Both the position numbers and the translations under genes were made by a program. Positions 50,370 to 59,389 of a stretch of DNA of 64,000 bases are shown piece by piece; the first letter of the stretch is position 1, and the number at the start of each line of letters is the position of its first letter. The stretch comes from Moritella sp. 24. GTDB taxonomy: Bacteria; Pseudomonadota; Gammaproteobacteria; Enterobacterales; Moritellaceae. Below the pieces are notes generated by a model. The model made no database searches, had not been told where the DNA came from, and worked only from the letters and a program-made list of their open reading frames with translations. Location of the stretch: contig NZ_CP056123.1 of NCBI RefSeq assembly GCF_018219155.1, forward strand, positions 2,179,505 to 2,243,504, read 5' to 3'.

Positions 50370-52520
50370 ATGATTAAATCTAAAAAAGTAATGACTGTAT
50401 TAGCCATCGCATGCTGTTTTTCTACAAGTGCGCTTGCGCGATACGATGTACAGCCTGTCGTAAAAAAGAACATCAGTACCGAACAGATGCTTTACAGTGC
50501 GTTGGATACTCCATCATTTAGCATTCTGAGCAGTGAACAGATCGTTCGTACTGGAAAAGAAGGGATTATGGTCAATGAGGACATCTCAATATCAGGCGTA
50601 AGGCTAGAGGGTAATGACCTTGTGTTTACAATCACCAATAATACCATGCGAAAGTTTGCTGATATTAACCTGAGCTTAGGCAGCACAGGTATTACGATTG
50701 ATACACTCCTAAACCCTTTCACTGAAATGACTATTCGAGCAGATAACACCACTTTATATTCGGTAGAGCAAGTTGCGTTTCTGGATCCAAATCCTTTATT
50801 TACACCAAACACAAATGGGTACAATGATTCAGTCAGTCTGAAGCAAGTTCAAGCCTATTACAGTCTTCAAGATAACTTGAAAACAACGTATGGTCAGGCA
50901 TCAAACTATGATCGATACATGGAATACTTTACAAATGGCCGCGATGAACTTCGTCGAAACGCATGGTCAAAATGGTTTCATACTGTGTCTGATAATGACA
51001 CCACGCAATACAGAGCACACAACAAAACAGGTACATCTGGTGGCTCGTGGTTAGCGATTGGTAACCCACATCTTGATAAAATTATAGATATTCCTGATTA
51101 CAGTGGTGCATACGCATTCTTTAGTCATGAAAATGCGCACTCAATGGGCTTTAAGCATGACTCAGGGATGGCTTACGGTTGGGATAATCATGCGATCTAT
51201 ATGATCAATGAAGCAAGGGAAAAAGGGTTAATTGCAAACAGTGAAATTAAATCACAAACAAATGATTTCTTTTTAGAATATGACGAAGACAGTAATAAAA
51301 TTCGCCTGTTTAAAAAGAATAACGCCTCTTTCGACGGTTTCGAACGTCTTAATATGATTTATGATTCAACACGAGTAAGAGTGGGTAGCGTAAACGCACA
51401 AGATGATTACATTTCACTACCAGCTAAAACGAATACCTTAGCGTCAAAAATTGTTATTAATGGCAAATTAAAGGGTCATGATACCGCTGTGAACTTGATT
51501 GTGAGAGCTGGTGAGTTAGGCATTTCATCGGAAGAAGAGTTTAACCTTCAAGATGATCCCACTATAGATGGTTACGTAGCTGAAGAAGAAGCACATCAAG
51601 AAGAACGTCTAGAAGTGAATAAAACATTCCCTGATTCAAATGTATGGAGTGATTCAGGGAATGTTCGCTTTCCTGCCACTATCACTTATAAAGATGAAGA
51701 GCGTGTTATCTGTAAGTTCCAATACACAACACAGGGCTTACAAGTTCGAACTTTACTTGGTGTTGTAAAAGAAGATGTTTGTAGTATTGGCGAGACGAAC
51801 ACAGTCGCAGAAGTTAAAGGCTTTACGTCAGAACCTAACGCTTATCAGGTTGTCGATCTTGAAGCGCCGGGACTAACGTCAGAAAACTTGTCTGTTCAAG
51901 TGACTCAGCAAGATAATCGTTTCGCTCAGGTTTGTGTTTATAACGGTTATGCAGACTCAGACTACCAGCTTTCAGGTGTTGGTTTTAAAGGCACAAATAA
52001 TAAGTGTACTTCAAGCATGACTGCATTTAATGGCAAGTCATGGGGAATGAGTAGAAATTACAATTATGTACCGCTTAACCCTGTTGTTGACTACCTACCA
52101 GAAAATGCTGGTTGGGGCCCGTTAGCTGAAACTGAAACCCCATTAACTGTATGGACGAAAAATGGTGATAAAACCATTTGCCGCTTTGCCATTGAAAAGA
52201 CGCAAGAGTTTGGTTTTGTAACGGAAGATCAAAGTAGCTGTACTATTGGTGATCGTAACTCAATCAATGATATTGTTGGTTATAGCAAAGATAACTTCCA
52301 AGTTATTAACGCGGATTATGGCGTAGTAGGTGAACCAGTTCGCTTAACTTATGACAATCGTGACGCTACAATTTGTTATAAGAGTGGCAGAAAATTTGCG
52401 GGCGTATCCGTTTCGTTTAACGGTGTATCGTGTGGTAAGGAAACTCGTTTGTTGAAGAAGGCTTATAACGGTAATTACTATATGTTTAGCAAGCGTTACA
52501 ATAGCTTTGCGACTTTCTAA
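50370..52520 (+). CDS. Secreted metzincin-like zinc metalloprotease with two C-terminal repeats
   Basis: A 716 aa exported protein with a signal peptide (VLAIACCFSTSALA). Around residue 253 lies FSHENAHSMGFKHDSGMAYG, which contains HExxHxxGxxH (three zinc ligands and the catalytic Glu) and a Met shortly after, as in metzincins. I do not recognise the exact family; it recalls M66-like secreted proteases. The C-terminal 300 residues are two repeats (about 420-565 and 576-716), each with VICKF/TICRF, CSIG/CTIG, a Tyr/Phe-QV strand and a final RNYN/KRYN, probably a binding module. AAGGATATCGG precedes the ATG. Confidence 0.75.
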   Translation: MIKSKKVMTVLAIACCFSTSALARYDVQPVVKKNISTEQMLYSALDTPSFSILSSEQIVRTGKEGIMVNEDISISGVRLEGNDLVFTITNNTMRKFADINLSLGSTGITIDTLLNPFTEMTIRADNTTLYSVEQVAFLDPNPLFTPNTNGYNDSVSLKQVQAYYSLQDNLKTTYGQASNYDRYMEYFTNGRDELRRNAWSKWFHTVSDNDTTQYRAHNKTGTSGGSWLAIGNPHLDKIIDIPDYSGAYAFFSHENAHSMGFKHDSGMAYGWDNHAIYMINEAREKGLIANSEIKSQTNDFFLEYDEDSNKIRLFKKNNASFDGFERLNMIYDSTRVRVGSVNAQDDYISLPAKTNTLASKIVINGKLKGHDTAVNLIVRAGELGISSEEEFNLQDDPTIDGYVAEEEAHQEERLEVNKTFPDSNVWSDSGNVRFPATITYKDEERVICKFQYTTQGLQVRTLLGVVKEDVCSIGETNTVAEVKGFTSEPNAYQVVDLEAPGLTSENLSVQVTQQDNRFAQVCVYNGYADSDYQLSGVGFKGTNNKCTSSMTAFNGKSWGMSRNYNYVPLNPVVDYLPENAGWGPLAETETPLTVWTKNGDKTICRFAIEKTQEFGFVTEDQSSCTIGDRNSINDIVGYSKDNFQVINADYGVVGEPVRLTYDNRDATICYKSGRKFAGVSVSFNGVSCGKETRLLKKAYNGNYYMFSKRYNSFATF

Positions 52521-52549
52521 AAGTATAATTTAGTTTATTGAATGTTATA

Positions 52550-52614
52550 AAAAGCCCTAGCTTCAGGCACTCTTTCTAGTTAGAAGTGTATAAGAGTGAA
52601 GTGAGGGCTTTTTT
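52550..52614 (+). terminator. Terminator of the metalloprotease gene
   Basis: AAAAGCCCT pairs with AGGGCTTTT and is followed by more T. The stem continues with TTCA/TGAA, and an inner CACTCTT/AAGAGTG pair makes a long branched hairpin. Confidence 0.85.
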
Positions 52615-52925
52615 GTTACACACCTCGGTATTATCTCAGAATCAAAAATCAGTTCTAAGCGCATACCTTTTAGCAGAAGCCCCGTATCCCGCTCCCCTTA
52701 CGTTTATTACATCCCTTACATCTCTTACACTAATTGTGTTGATGTGCAACATTTAACTGTGTAATTTATTAACAATCAAGTGATATGCAGCATATTAAGC
52801 TGAATTTTATTCACGAATAATAATTTTAACACCATTTAAAAATATGAAACTTCTTCAATGGTGGAGCCAAAATATAAATATATTTTTATAACAGATACAA
52901 ATGATCAAAAAATAAGGGAGCGTCG
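52615..52925. other. Intergenic region before the PI-PLC-like gene (311 bases)
   Basis: AT-rich with no ORF. Near 52698-52730 the minus strand reads as loosely repeated TGTAAGRG units. AAGGGAG directly before the next ATG is a strong ribosome binding site. Confidence 0.5.
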
Positions 52926-54122
52926 ATGAACTATCAAAACCTTAGCAATTTAGAAACTGCTCAATTAACTTATGGGGATAATCTCGACCAGATTCAGACG
53001 GTCTGTAACATGAATACCGGATTTCGCGGACCAAGAATTCTAAATCGAACGAATGGGGTCGATGTAGGTAAATTAGATAACTGGATAAAATGCCTATCTG
53101 ATAGAGGTGGCGAACTCGCTGACAGACCTTTGGCAACTTATACACTACCAGGGGCGCACGATGCCTTGACCTATGCGTTTAAAGGGTGGCACAGAAGAGG
53201 GGCGAAAGGAGGTACGGTTACTCAAGTCTTGGATCTTACTTCTCAATTTAATTTAGGAATTAGATACTTTGATATCCGAGTCAAGGAGAAGAATGGTGAG
53301 CTCATTGGTTTCCATGGTATGTTCAACTTAACAGGTGTCGATATAGAAGCTGCGATCGCGAATCTTTTTAGAATCGCAGTGCAGAAGAAAGAACCTATCG
53401 TTATCAAATTTGATTATAAAGGCAATGCGTTTCCCATCGTTAGCAGATTGGCTAACATGTTTTCTGGGAATATTATGCCAACTTCAGAGTACTGGAAATC
53501 AAGTGTCGGTGAATGTATTCGTCAAGGCAAGGTATTGTGTTTATTCCACAAAATAAAATCTAAGCATAAAGCGAAGTTAGGAGATGTTGTTGATATGTTT
53601 GGCGACTACTCTAAGCATAAGGCTGGCGGGTTTTCAAATAAGCATAATATGAAATCGCACGCAGGGTATCTTGAAAAATTAACAACTCAAGGTTATAGCC
53701 TAGACGAAGAAAGACTCAAAGTGATGTCGTTGAATATACCTTGTATTCCTACAAGCGGTTCTCAGATCGCTGGCGGCGCGATGAATACTGTACTCGCTGG
53801 TGTCCCAAGTTTGCTATACAGAGGCGGGCAAAGAATTATAAGAGTGAAGACACATAATCGCTGGCTTGGCTTTTATAAAGCGGTTAGTTCAATAGAACAA
53901 CTTGAAGTAGTTAAAGATATAAACTTAGGGTTTGTAAATAAACTTACTGACTTGGTTAATTCTTGGTATTCCCTTGAGGACGATGAAAACAATCCGATCG
54001 CGAGGGAAAGTCACGGAGAGAAGATGACTCAGTATGTTGCGGGTGCAGTAGGAATGGATTTCGTTCAAGGTAAGCGAGATTTAATTTTACAACTTATTGA
54101 ATTGAACAATCGAGATTTTTAA
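52926..54122 (+). CDS. PI-PLC X-domain-like phosphodiesterase without signal peptide
   Basis: A 398 aa protein with the X-domain features of phosphatidylinositol-specific phospholipase C: TYTLPGAHDALTY near residue 72 (first catalytic His), FNLGIRYFDIRVKEKNGELI near 108 and GFHGMF near 127 (second catalytic His), then PIVIKFDYKG. The C-terminal half, with many Lys and His, is not recognised. No signal peptide or membrane segment is seen, so it is either cytoplasmic or leaves by a signal-independent route. It lies downstream of a secreted metalloprotease. GGGAG is 6 bases before the ATG. Confidence 0.78.
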   Translation: MNYQNLSNLETAQLTYGDNLDQIQTVCNMNTGFRGPRILNRTNGVDVGKLDNWIKCLSDRGGELADRPLATYTLPGAHDALTYAFKGWHRRGAKGGTVTQVLDLTSQFNLGIRYFDIRVKEKNGELIGFHGMFNLTGVDIEAAIANLFRIAVQKKEPIVIKFDYKGNAFPIVSRLANMFSGNIMPTSEYWKSSVGECIRQGKVLCLFHKIKSKHKAKLGDVVDMFGDYSKHKAGGFSNKHNMKSHAGYLEKLTTQGYSLDEERLKVMSLNIPCIPTSGSQIAGGAMNTVLAGVPSLLYRGGQRIIRVKTHNRWLGFYKAVSSIEQLEVVKDINLGFVNKLTDLVNSWYSLEDDENNPIARESHGEKMTQYVAGAVGMDFVQGKRDLILQLIELNNRDF

Positions 54123-54226
54123 ATAACCCTAGCTCGCGATTAAAAGATAGTCCGAACTAAAGCTCGCTCTGCGATAAGCCTTTACGATCAAGCTAATACG
54201 ATCACAAGGAGCTAGTTCATATTGAC

Positions 54227-54273
54227 TGAATACATAGGCTTGCGTTTGTCTGCTTATGTATTCAGACAAACGC
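54227..54273. repeat. Two mutually exclusive hairpins after the glnD-like gene
   Basis: TGAATACATA (54227-54236) can pair with TATGTATTCA (54255-54264), and GCGTTTGTCTG (54242-54252) can pair with CAGACAAACGC (54263-54273). The two stems overlap, so only one can form at a time. It lies between convergent genes, 10 bases past the glnD-like stop. Confidence 0.65.
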
Positions 54274-54282
54274 GAGCGAGTG

Positions 54283-56859
54283 TTACGCAATTCTACATAC
54301 TAATAATTCATTTAAATGTGTTTGTTCTGCATTGGTGATTTGTTCCCCGCTATTCTTGGAAATTAAAAAAACGTTCTCTGTCGACTCACCAAGAGAACTG
54401 ATCTTAGCTGAATGAATGGTTAAATCGCTTTGTGAAAATACAGAACAGATTTCCTCCATATAGCTAGGATCATCTAACGTATTGATTTTTAGTAGCGATT
54501 TATTCTTTTTACTTGATTTCAAAAACTCTACAACGGTTGTATTTTCAAAGTTTTTCACAAATCTTGGAGCCGATAAGTTGTTGTATGAAATTTCACTGTT
54601 AATTGATTTTTTAACACGAGTGACAATCTTATCAAGTCTAAACTGTTCCGTTATCGGTTCATTTTTGCTATCGAGTAATTTGATCACTTCTAATACCATG
54701 CCGTCTTTTGTTTGCATAATTTGCGCATCTTTGATCTTTAGTTTTGCAGTTGCTAGGGTATTGAATATATCTACAAAAAGCTTAGGTCTGTCTTTTGTAT
54801 AAACGATTAGGCAAGTTGAACTAGGTGATAAACTATCGGAAATGAAAATCATGTCTTGTTTCACCGAGCCCTTTAAAATCTGCTCCGTAATACAATTAAT
54901 TTCATCGACACTGTTACTACTAAAAAAATGATTTGGTAAAGTGGACCATAACGATGCGATGTCTTGTGTGCTCCAACCCATAGCGGTTAGCTTACTTGTC
55001 GCGTCATTTTTGTTTTCTCTGATAAGCGTACGTACTTCGAATATATTCTCTATGCCTTCCCTTAGCGCATCTCGGACTGATAAATATAGCTGTTTTAGTT
55101 GGCATTCATGCCACTCATTCCAATATTGCTCGTTAGTGGCGATCATATCTGCAACAGTAAACACGTAAAGCGCGTTCAATTTTTCCAAAGAACCAACACG
55201 CTTAGCAAGTTGCTTGATAACATCTGGGTCGGTAATGTCTTGAGCTTGGATGGTTCCGATGAGAAGGTCTTGATTTGCAACTAACCAATGAACTAGTTTA
55301 ACACTTGAGTTCTTTAACTGATGTAAGTCAGCAAACTCTTTGGCAATAATGGCACTCAGTTGACTGTTTTCAACAGCTTGCTTACCTGATATATGATGAC
55401 AAAGTGTTGCTAATATAAGTGGCATTCGATCTTTAACCTGTTGGTTTACATTATAAATAAAGCTTTGTTTATTAAAGTCACTACTAAAACTATCAATTGC
55501 TTGCACGGCTTTACAAGCATGTTCATCAATTGTGTAGGCGTTATGCATATCGTATTGCATCTGGCCCTCTATCTGTCGCCAATGCGAAAAATAAGACGCT
55601 AAAATACCATATCGGTGCATTAAACTGAGTGATGTTTTTAACCCGTTTGATTGCTGTAATAGAGCAACAAACTCTTCTCTACATCCTTGATAGCAGCTAA
55701 GTTCACCCAATAATATTCGCCTAGTTTGCCTCAGTAGTCGGAGCGTTTCTGGTGCGATACCATTAATATCTTTATGTTTAGCAATCAATAAAAACACCCT
55801 TAATACTTGGCGTTTATCGATGAAAACTTCTTTATACCTTGCTTCAATTAAATTATTTCGAACCATAAAGTATTCATCAATAATACGTTCAGGTTTCTTG
55901 GGCTGATGTTTTAGAATATCGAATTGGAAAGAATCACTAAGCATCTGATTCAATTCACGTATACGTGTCATTGCTGTAAATAAATAACCCATCATACTTT
56001 CAATCGCATGCTGGGTATTGTCATCGCCACCGAAACGCATAAACTCAGCTACCGCGAATTGATAATCAAATAAGAGTATTTCTTGTGGTTTTTTAACAAC
56101 TGAGTGTAGCGCCCAGCGTACTCGACAAACAAAGTCGTAAGATTCTAGTAGTTCAGAGGTTTCATCCGAGGTTAAAAAGCCAGTCGATTCGATAGTATTC
56201 GGATTATCAATTAAGAAGTGTTTTTGTGCGATCCAATGTATGGTTTGCACATCTCTCATGCCACCAGGGTTATTTTTTAAATTAGGTTCTAAGTACAACG
56301 CAGTATTTTTGGCATGTTCATGGCGAGTTTCTTGTTCGACTAACTTAGCATGGAAAAACGCTTTACTTGTCCAAATGTTATCTTGGAAAAGTGCATCTTT
56401 AATCATTGTAGCGTGAGAGGATTTTCCCAGTAAGGGGCGAATATCAAGTAAGTTTGTCGCGATGGTAATATCTTCTGCGGCCAATTGGATTGATTCTTGG
56501 AATGTTCTAACTGACAGGCCTATATCTGTCCCTAAATCCCAAAGTTTAGTGACAAAACAAGATAGTTTCTCTTCGACATCTTTGGATAAATCATCATCGC
56601 TAATAATTGCCAAGTCTATATCTGACTGAGGGTGAAGTCTTTTTCTGCCGTAACCTCCAACTGCATTAATGGATAAAACTGACTGATTTAATTCAAACGA
56701 ACACCAAAGTGCAGTTAGTAGTTGATCAAAGAACTCGGATCTTTTTTCCATTAATGATTGGATAGAGTCAGTATAAAACTTTTGATTTAACTCGTGATCA
56801 AACTCTGCAATGCGTTGACGTAATTCTGCACCTGAAGTTTCCATTGAAACGAGAGACAT
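54283..56859 (-). CDS. glnD: GlnD-like protein-PII uridylyltransferase with altered HD motif
   Basis: An 858 aa homologue of the PII uridylyltransferase/uridylyl-removing enzyme. The nucleotidyltransferase motif GGYGRKRLHPQSDIDLAI (near residue 68) is intact, and NNPGGMRDVQTI and AYTIDEHACKAV are conserved. At the HD site, where GlnD has FHDIAKGRGGDHS, this protein reads CHHISGKQAVENS (near 488), losing the Asp and the downstream HS. Two C-terminal ACT-like regions remain. It may add UMP but not remove it, or be a paralogue with another role. The start at 56859 is 9 bases after AGGA; ATG at 56868 touches that site. Confidence 0.85.
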   Translation of the reverse strand: MSLVSMETSGAELRQRIAEFDHELNQKFYTDSIQSLMEKRSEFFDQLLTALWCSFELNQSVLSINAVGGYGRKRLHPQSDIDLAIISDDDLSKDVEEKLSCFVTKLWDLGTDIGLSVRTFQESIQLAAEDITIATNLLDIRPLLGKSSHATMIKDALFQDNIWTSKAFFHAKLVEQETRHEHAKNTALYLEPNLKNNPGGMRDVQTIHWIAQKHFLIDNPNTIESTGFLTSDETSELLESYDFVCRVRWALHSVVKKPQEILLFDYQFAVAEFMRFGGDDNTQHAIESMMGYLFTAMTRIRELNQMLSDSFQFDILKHQPKKPERIIDEYFMVRNNLIEARYKEVFIDKRQVLRVFLLIAKHKDINGIAPETLRLLRQTRRILLGELSCYQGCREEFVALLQQSNGLKTSLSLMHRYGILASYFSHWRQIEGQMQYDMHNAYTIDEHACKAVQAIDSFSSDFNKQSFIYNVNQQVKDRMPLILATLCHHISGKQAVENSQLSAIIAKEFADLHQLKNSSVKLVHWLVANQDLLIGTIQAQDITDPDVIKQLAKRVGSLEKLNALYVFTVADMIATNEQYWNEWHECQLKQLYLSVRDALREGIENIFEVRTLIRENKNDATSKLTAMGWSTQDIASLWSTLPNHFFSSNSVDEINCITEQILKGSVKQDMIFISDSLSPSSTCLIVYTKDRPKLFVDIFNTLATAKLKIKDAQIMQTKDGMVLEVIKLLDSKNEPITEQFRLDKIVTRVKKSINSEISYNNLSAPRFVKNFENTTVVEFLKSSKKNKSLLKINTLDDPSYMEEICSVFSQSDLTIHSAKISSLGESTENVFLISKNSGEQITNAEQTHLNELLVCRIA

Positions 56860-56868
56860 GTTAATCAT

Positions 56869-57268
56869 CCTTTATAATCGCTTGAACTCGTATTTAAACT
56901 GCAAGCATTCCTTTAAAAACAGACTCATTGTAATCGACTGCTAAAAACTATTGGTAAGCAGTATAGTGCGACAAATAATCGCACTCACAACAGCTTGCTT
57001 ACAATAGTTAGAGTTGAAATGATAACAGCTCTAACTAAATCATTCAATTACACTGTATTTACTGCTTTTATGGGAGGCTACGGTGGGATTATTATCCCCT
57101 TAAATGTTAGAACACTAATTAATTAGGGTAGGGTACTTGTATCAAACCTGCTATATATGGGGCATATTTATAGCGATTTTGTGACTATGGAGGCTGTTTA
57201 CGGTAATCTCAGGAATGTAATTGCTAGCCTTAGCTATGCTTGGTAATACTATATTGAATTACTAAGCA
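56869..57268. other. Intergenic region between the glnD-like and tetR genes (400 bases)
   Basis: No ORF with a ribosome binding site. It holds the glnD-like promoter, a small inverted repeat TGCGA/TCGCA around 56967-56983, and the 3' end of the nemR-like transcript. No terminator is obvious. Confidence 0.5.
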
Positions 57269-57892
57269 TTACCGACATACATCTTGATAAAGCTGTTCAG
57301 CTAATTGCTTTATTACATTGCCTTTAGGGTGTGTGTGGGCGAATGTTCTTAAACCATATATTCCCATCATCAGATAATGAGCACGTGAATCAGCGTTTCG
57401 GTCATCCATCATCTCTTTTTGATCAATTGCCTTTTGTAAAACTTGGGTAATCGCTTGCTGCCAGTTAGCTAAATGAAGTGTAATAATGTCACGTACTTCT
57501 TCATCTTGTTCTGCGACTTCATTCAATGCTTTCGTCAATAAGCAGGCTCGTGACACATCACAGCTTTGACATTCTAAAACAATATGATCCAGATAGGCTT
57601 TAAGCTCAATCAATACTGGCTTTTCACCCGTAAAAATCTCGGTGAACTCCGTATTTCTATCTAGACGGTATTGCTCTAATGCGGCAAGAAGAAGACCACG
57701 CTTATTTTCAAATGCGCAATAGATAGAGCCGGGGTGTAAACCAGTGGCCTTTTTCAAATCTTGCATACTTGTCTTGCTATAACCTTTATCCATAAAGGAT
57801 GTCATCGCAGATCTAAGTACTTTCTCTCTATCAAATTCAGCTACTCGCATGGCTAATCTACAGCTCTTTTGGACTCTTTGTATCTGAGTCAT
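57269..57892 (-). CDS. TetR family regulator, NemR-like
   Basis: A 207 aa repressor. The helix-turn-helix reads REKVLRSAMTSFMDKGYSKT, SMQDLKKATGLHPGSIYCAF and ENKRGLLLAAL. The C-terminal part has CQSCDVSRACLLTKALNEVA, with several Cys residues (near 109, 112 and 117) in a place where NemR-type regulators sense electrophiles through cysteine. It is divergent from an Old Yellow Enzyme gene, and three palindromes lie between them, as in nemR-nemA control. The start is uncertain: the Met at 57850 would also give a full DNA-binding domain. Confidence 0.85.
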   Translation of the reverse strand: MTQIQRVQKSCRLAMRVAEFDREKVLRSAMTSFMDKGYSKTSMQDLKKATGLHPGSIYCAFENKRGLLLAALEQYRLDRNTEFTEIFTGEKPVLIELKAYLDHIVLECQSCDVSRACLLTKALNEVAEQDEEVRDIITLHLANWQQAITQVLQKAIDQKEMMDDRNADSRAHYLMMGIYGLRTFAHTHPKGNVIKQLAEQLYQDVCR

Positions 57893-57922
57893 ATTATGAA
57901 ATGGACCTTATTATAATCAAAT

Positions 57923-57990
57923 TTGAACGTTTATTCAAAAATAGTTCTTGAATGATCATTCAATAAAGCATATCTTGAACGCTCATTCAA
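57923..57990. promoter_or_regulatory. Three operator palindromes TTGAAYGNTYATTCAA
   Basis: TTGAACGTTTATTCAA (57923-57938), TTGAATGATCATTCAA (57948-57963, a perfect palindrome) and TTGAACGCTCATTCAA (57975-57990), spaced 25 and 27 bases apart. They fill the gap between the divergent tetR and Old Yellow Enzyme genes and are the likely binding sites of that regulator. Confidence 0.88.
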
Positions 57991-58031
57991 TAAAGATCAT
58001 TAACGTTTAATATTAATAAACAGAGGCTGCT

Positions 58032-59084
58032 ATGACTGATAACCTATTTGAAACGTACGTACTTAATAAGACCTTATCTTTAAAAAACCGCATTTTAATG
58101 GCACCTCTGACGCGTTGTATGGCTGATGATGAATTAGTGCCAACTCAAGATATGGCCGATTATTATGGTCGTCGTAGTGAAGCAGGTTTAATTATTTCAG
58201 AAGCTGTGATCATTCGTCCTGATGGTCAAGGCTATCCAAACACTCCAGGCATTTTTACTCCTGCACAAATTGATGGCTGGAGAACTGTCACAGATGCAGT
58301 TCATAAAAATGATGGTAAAATTTTTGCGCAACTTTGGCATACGGGCCGTGTAGCGCATCCTCACTTTTATCAAGCTACTGGTAGTACCTATGTAATGGCT
58401 CCCTCTGCTGTAGGAGTTGAAGGTACGGTGCCAAGAATGCGAGAGCTTACTTATAAAATACCAAAGGCTCTATCGATTGAAGAAATCACTCAGTTGGTGA
58501 GTGATTATTCTCAGGCAGCTGCAAACGCTATCGATGCCGGATTTGATGGTGTTGAAATACACGGTGCTAACGGCTATTTAATTGACCAATTCTTACATCA
58601 TGATAGCAACCGTCGTAGCGATGAATATGGTGAGACACCTGAAAACATGTCGCGTTTCGCACTCGACGTTGTTGATGCTATCGTTGCTCGAATCGGCAAT
58701 GACAGAACAGCACTGCGTGTATCACCCGGTGCATACTTTAATATGGCTGGTGACAGTCGTGACCGCGATGTATTCGATTATCTTGTTCCCGAGATTGAGA
58801 AACGCGATTTAGCCTTCTTACATATAGGTGTTTTCGATGATGCGATGGAGTTTGATTATTTAGGTGGTCGTGCTTCAAGTTATGTCCGCAGCATTTATAA
58901 CAAGACATTAGTTGGAGTAGGTAGCTTTACTGCTGAAGCCGGCAGCAAAGCGATTGCGGAAGGTAAATTTGATCTTCTGGCGATAGGTAGACCATTTATT
59001 GCTAACCCTGACTATGTCGAGCGTGTTCGAGATGGTAAGGAATTAGTTGAGTATTCAGATGCGATGTTGACGATCCTTGCTTAA
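58032..59084 (+). CDS. nemA: Old Yellow Enzyme family flavin reductase (NemA-like)
   Basis: A cytoplasmic FMN enzyme of 350 aa that reduces activated alkenes such as N-ethylmaleimide, and also nitro compounds, with NADPH. Motifs: NRILMAPLTRCMADDELVPT near residue 21, QLWHTGRVAHP near 102, the catalytic pair region HGANGYLIDQFLHHDSNRRS near 183 followed by DEYGE, and AIGRPFIANPD near 320. The size and motifs match NemA and xenobiotic reductases. AGAGG lies before the ATG. It is probably repressed by the divergent TetR through three palindromes. Confidence 0.93.
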   Translation: MTDNLFETYVLNKTLSLKNRILMAPLTRCMADDELVPTQDMADYYGRRSEAGLIISEAVIIRPDGQGYPNTPGIFTPAQIDGWRTVTDAVHKNDGKIFAQLWHTGRVAHPHFYQATGSTYVMAPSAVGVEGTVPRMRELTYKIPKALSIEEITQLVSDYSQAAANAIDAGFDGVEIHGANGYLIDQFLHHDSNRRSDEYGETPENMSRFALDVVDAIVARIGNDRTALRVSPGAYFNMAGDSRDRDVFDYLVPEIEKRDLAFLHIGVFDDAMEFDYLGGRASSYVRSIYNKTLVGVGSFTAEAGSKAIAEGKFDLLAIGRPFIANPDYVERVRDGKELVEYSDAMLTILA

Positions 59085-59389
59085 CCGTTAATGTTGGCTA
59101 TTTGTTAAATCATTTTTAAAGGGCTAGCATTGTGTTAGCCCTTTTTACATGAAACCATTTGTTAATACTACTAGTTATCGACATTTCTGTTGATGTATCT
59201 ATTTTGTTATTTATTTGTGAGTATAAAGCTGCGTAAATCACATTCAACAAAGCATTTTTGGTTGAAATCACTTCTATTATTTCTATACGTGATGTAGGGT
59301 TTATAAAAATATATAAACTGAGATGGTTGTCAAATATTGATCTATAAATCATCTTTTCTACATTATTAATTAGACAGCAGGGATTTAGC
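59085..59389. other. Intergenic region between nemA and the chemoreceptor gene (305 bases)
   Basis: Contains the nemA terminator at its left end and then AT-rich sequence with the presumed chemoreceptor promoter. A minus-strand open frame across it extends into the chemoreceptor gene and shows no ribosome binding site. Confidence 0.5.
59118..59146 (+). terminator. Terminator of nemA
   Basis: AAAGGGCTA pairs with TAGCCCTTT over 9 bp with a 9-base loop, followed by T residues. It lies 33 bases after the nemA stop. Confidence 0.88.
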
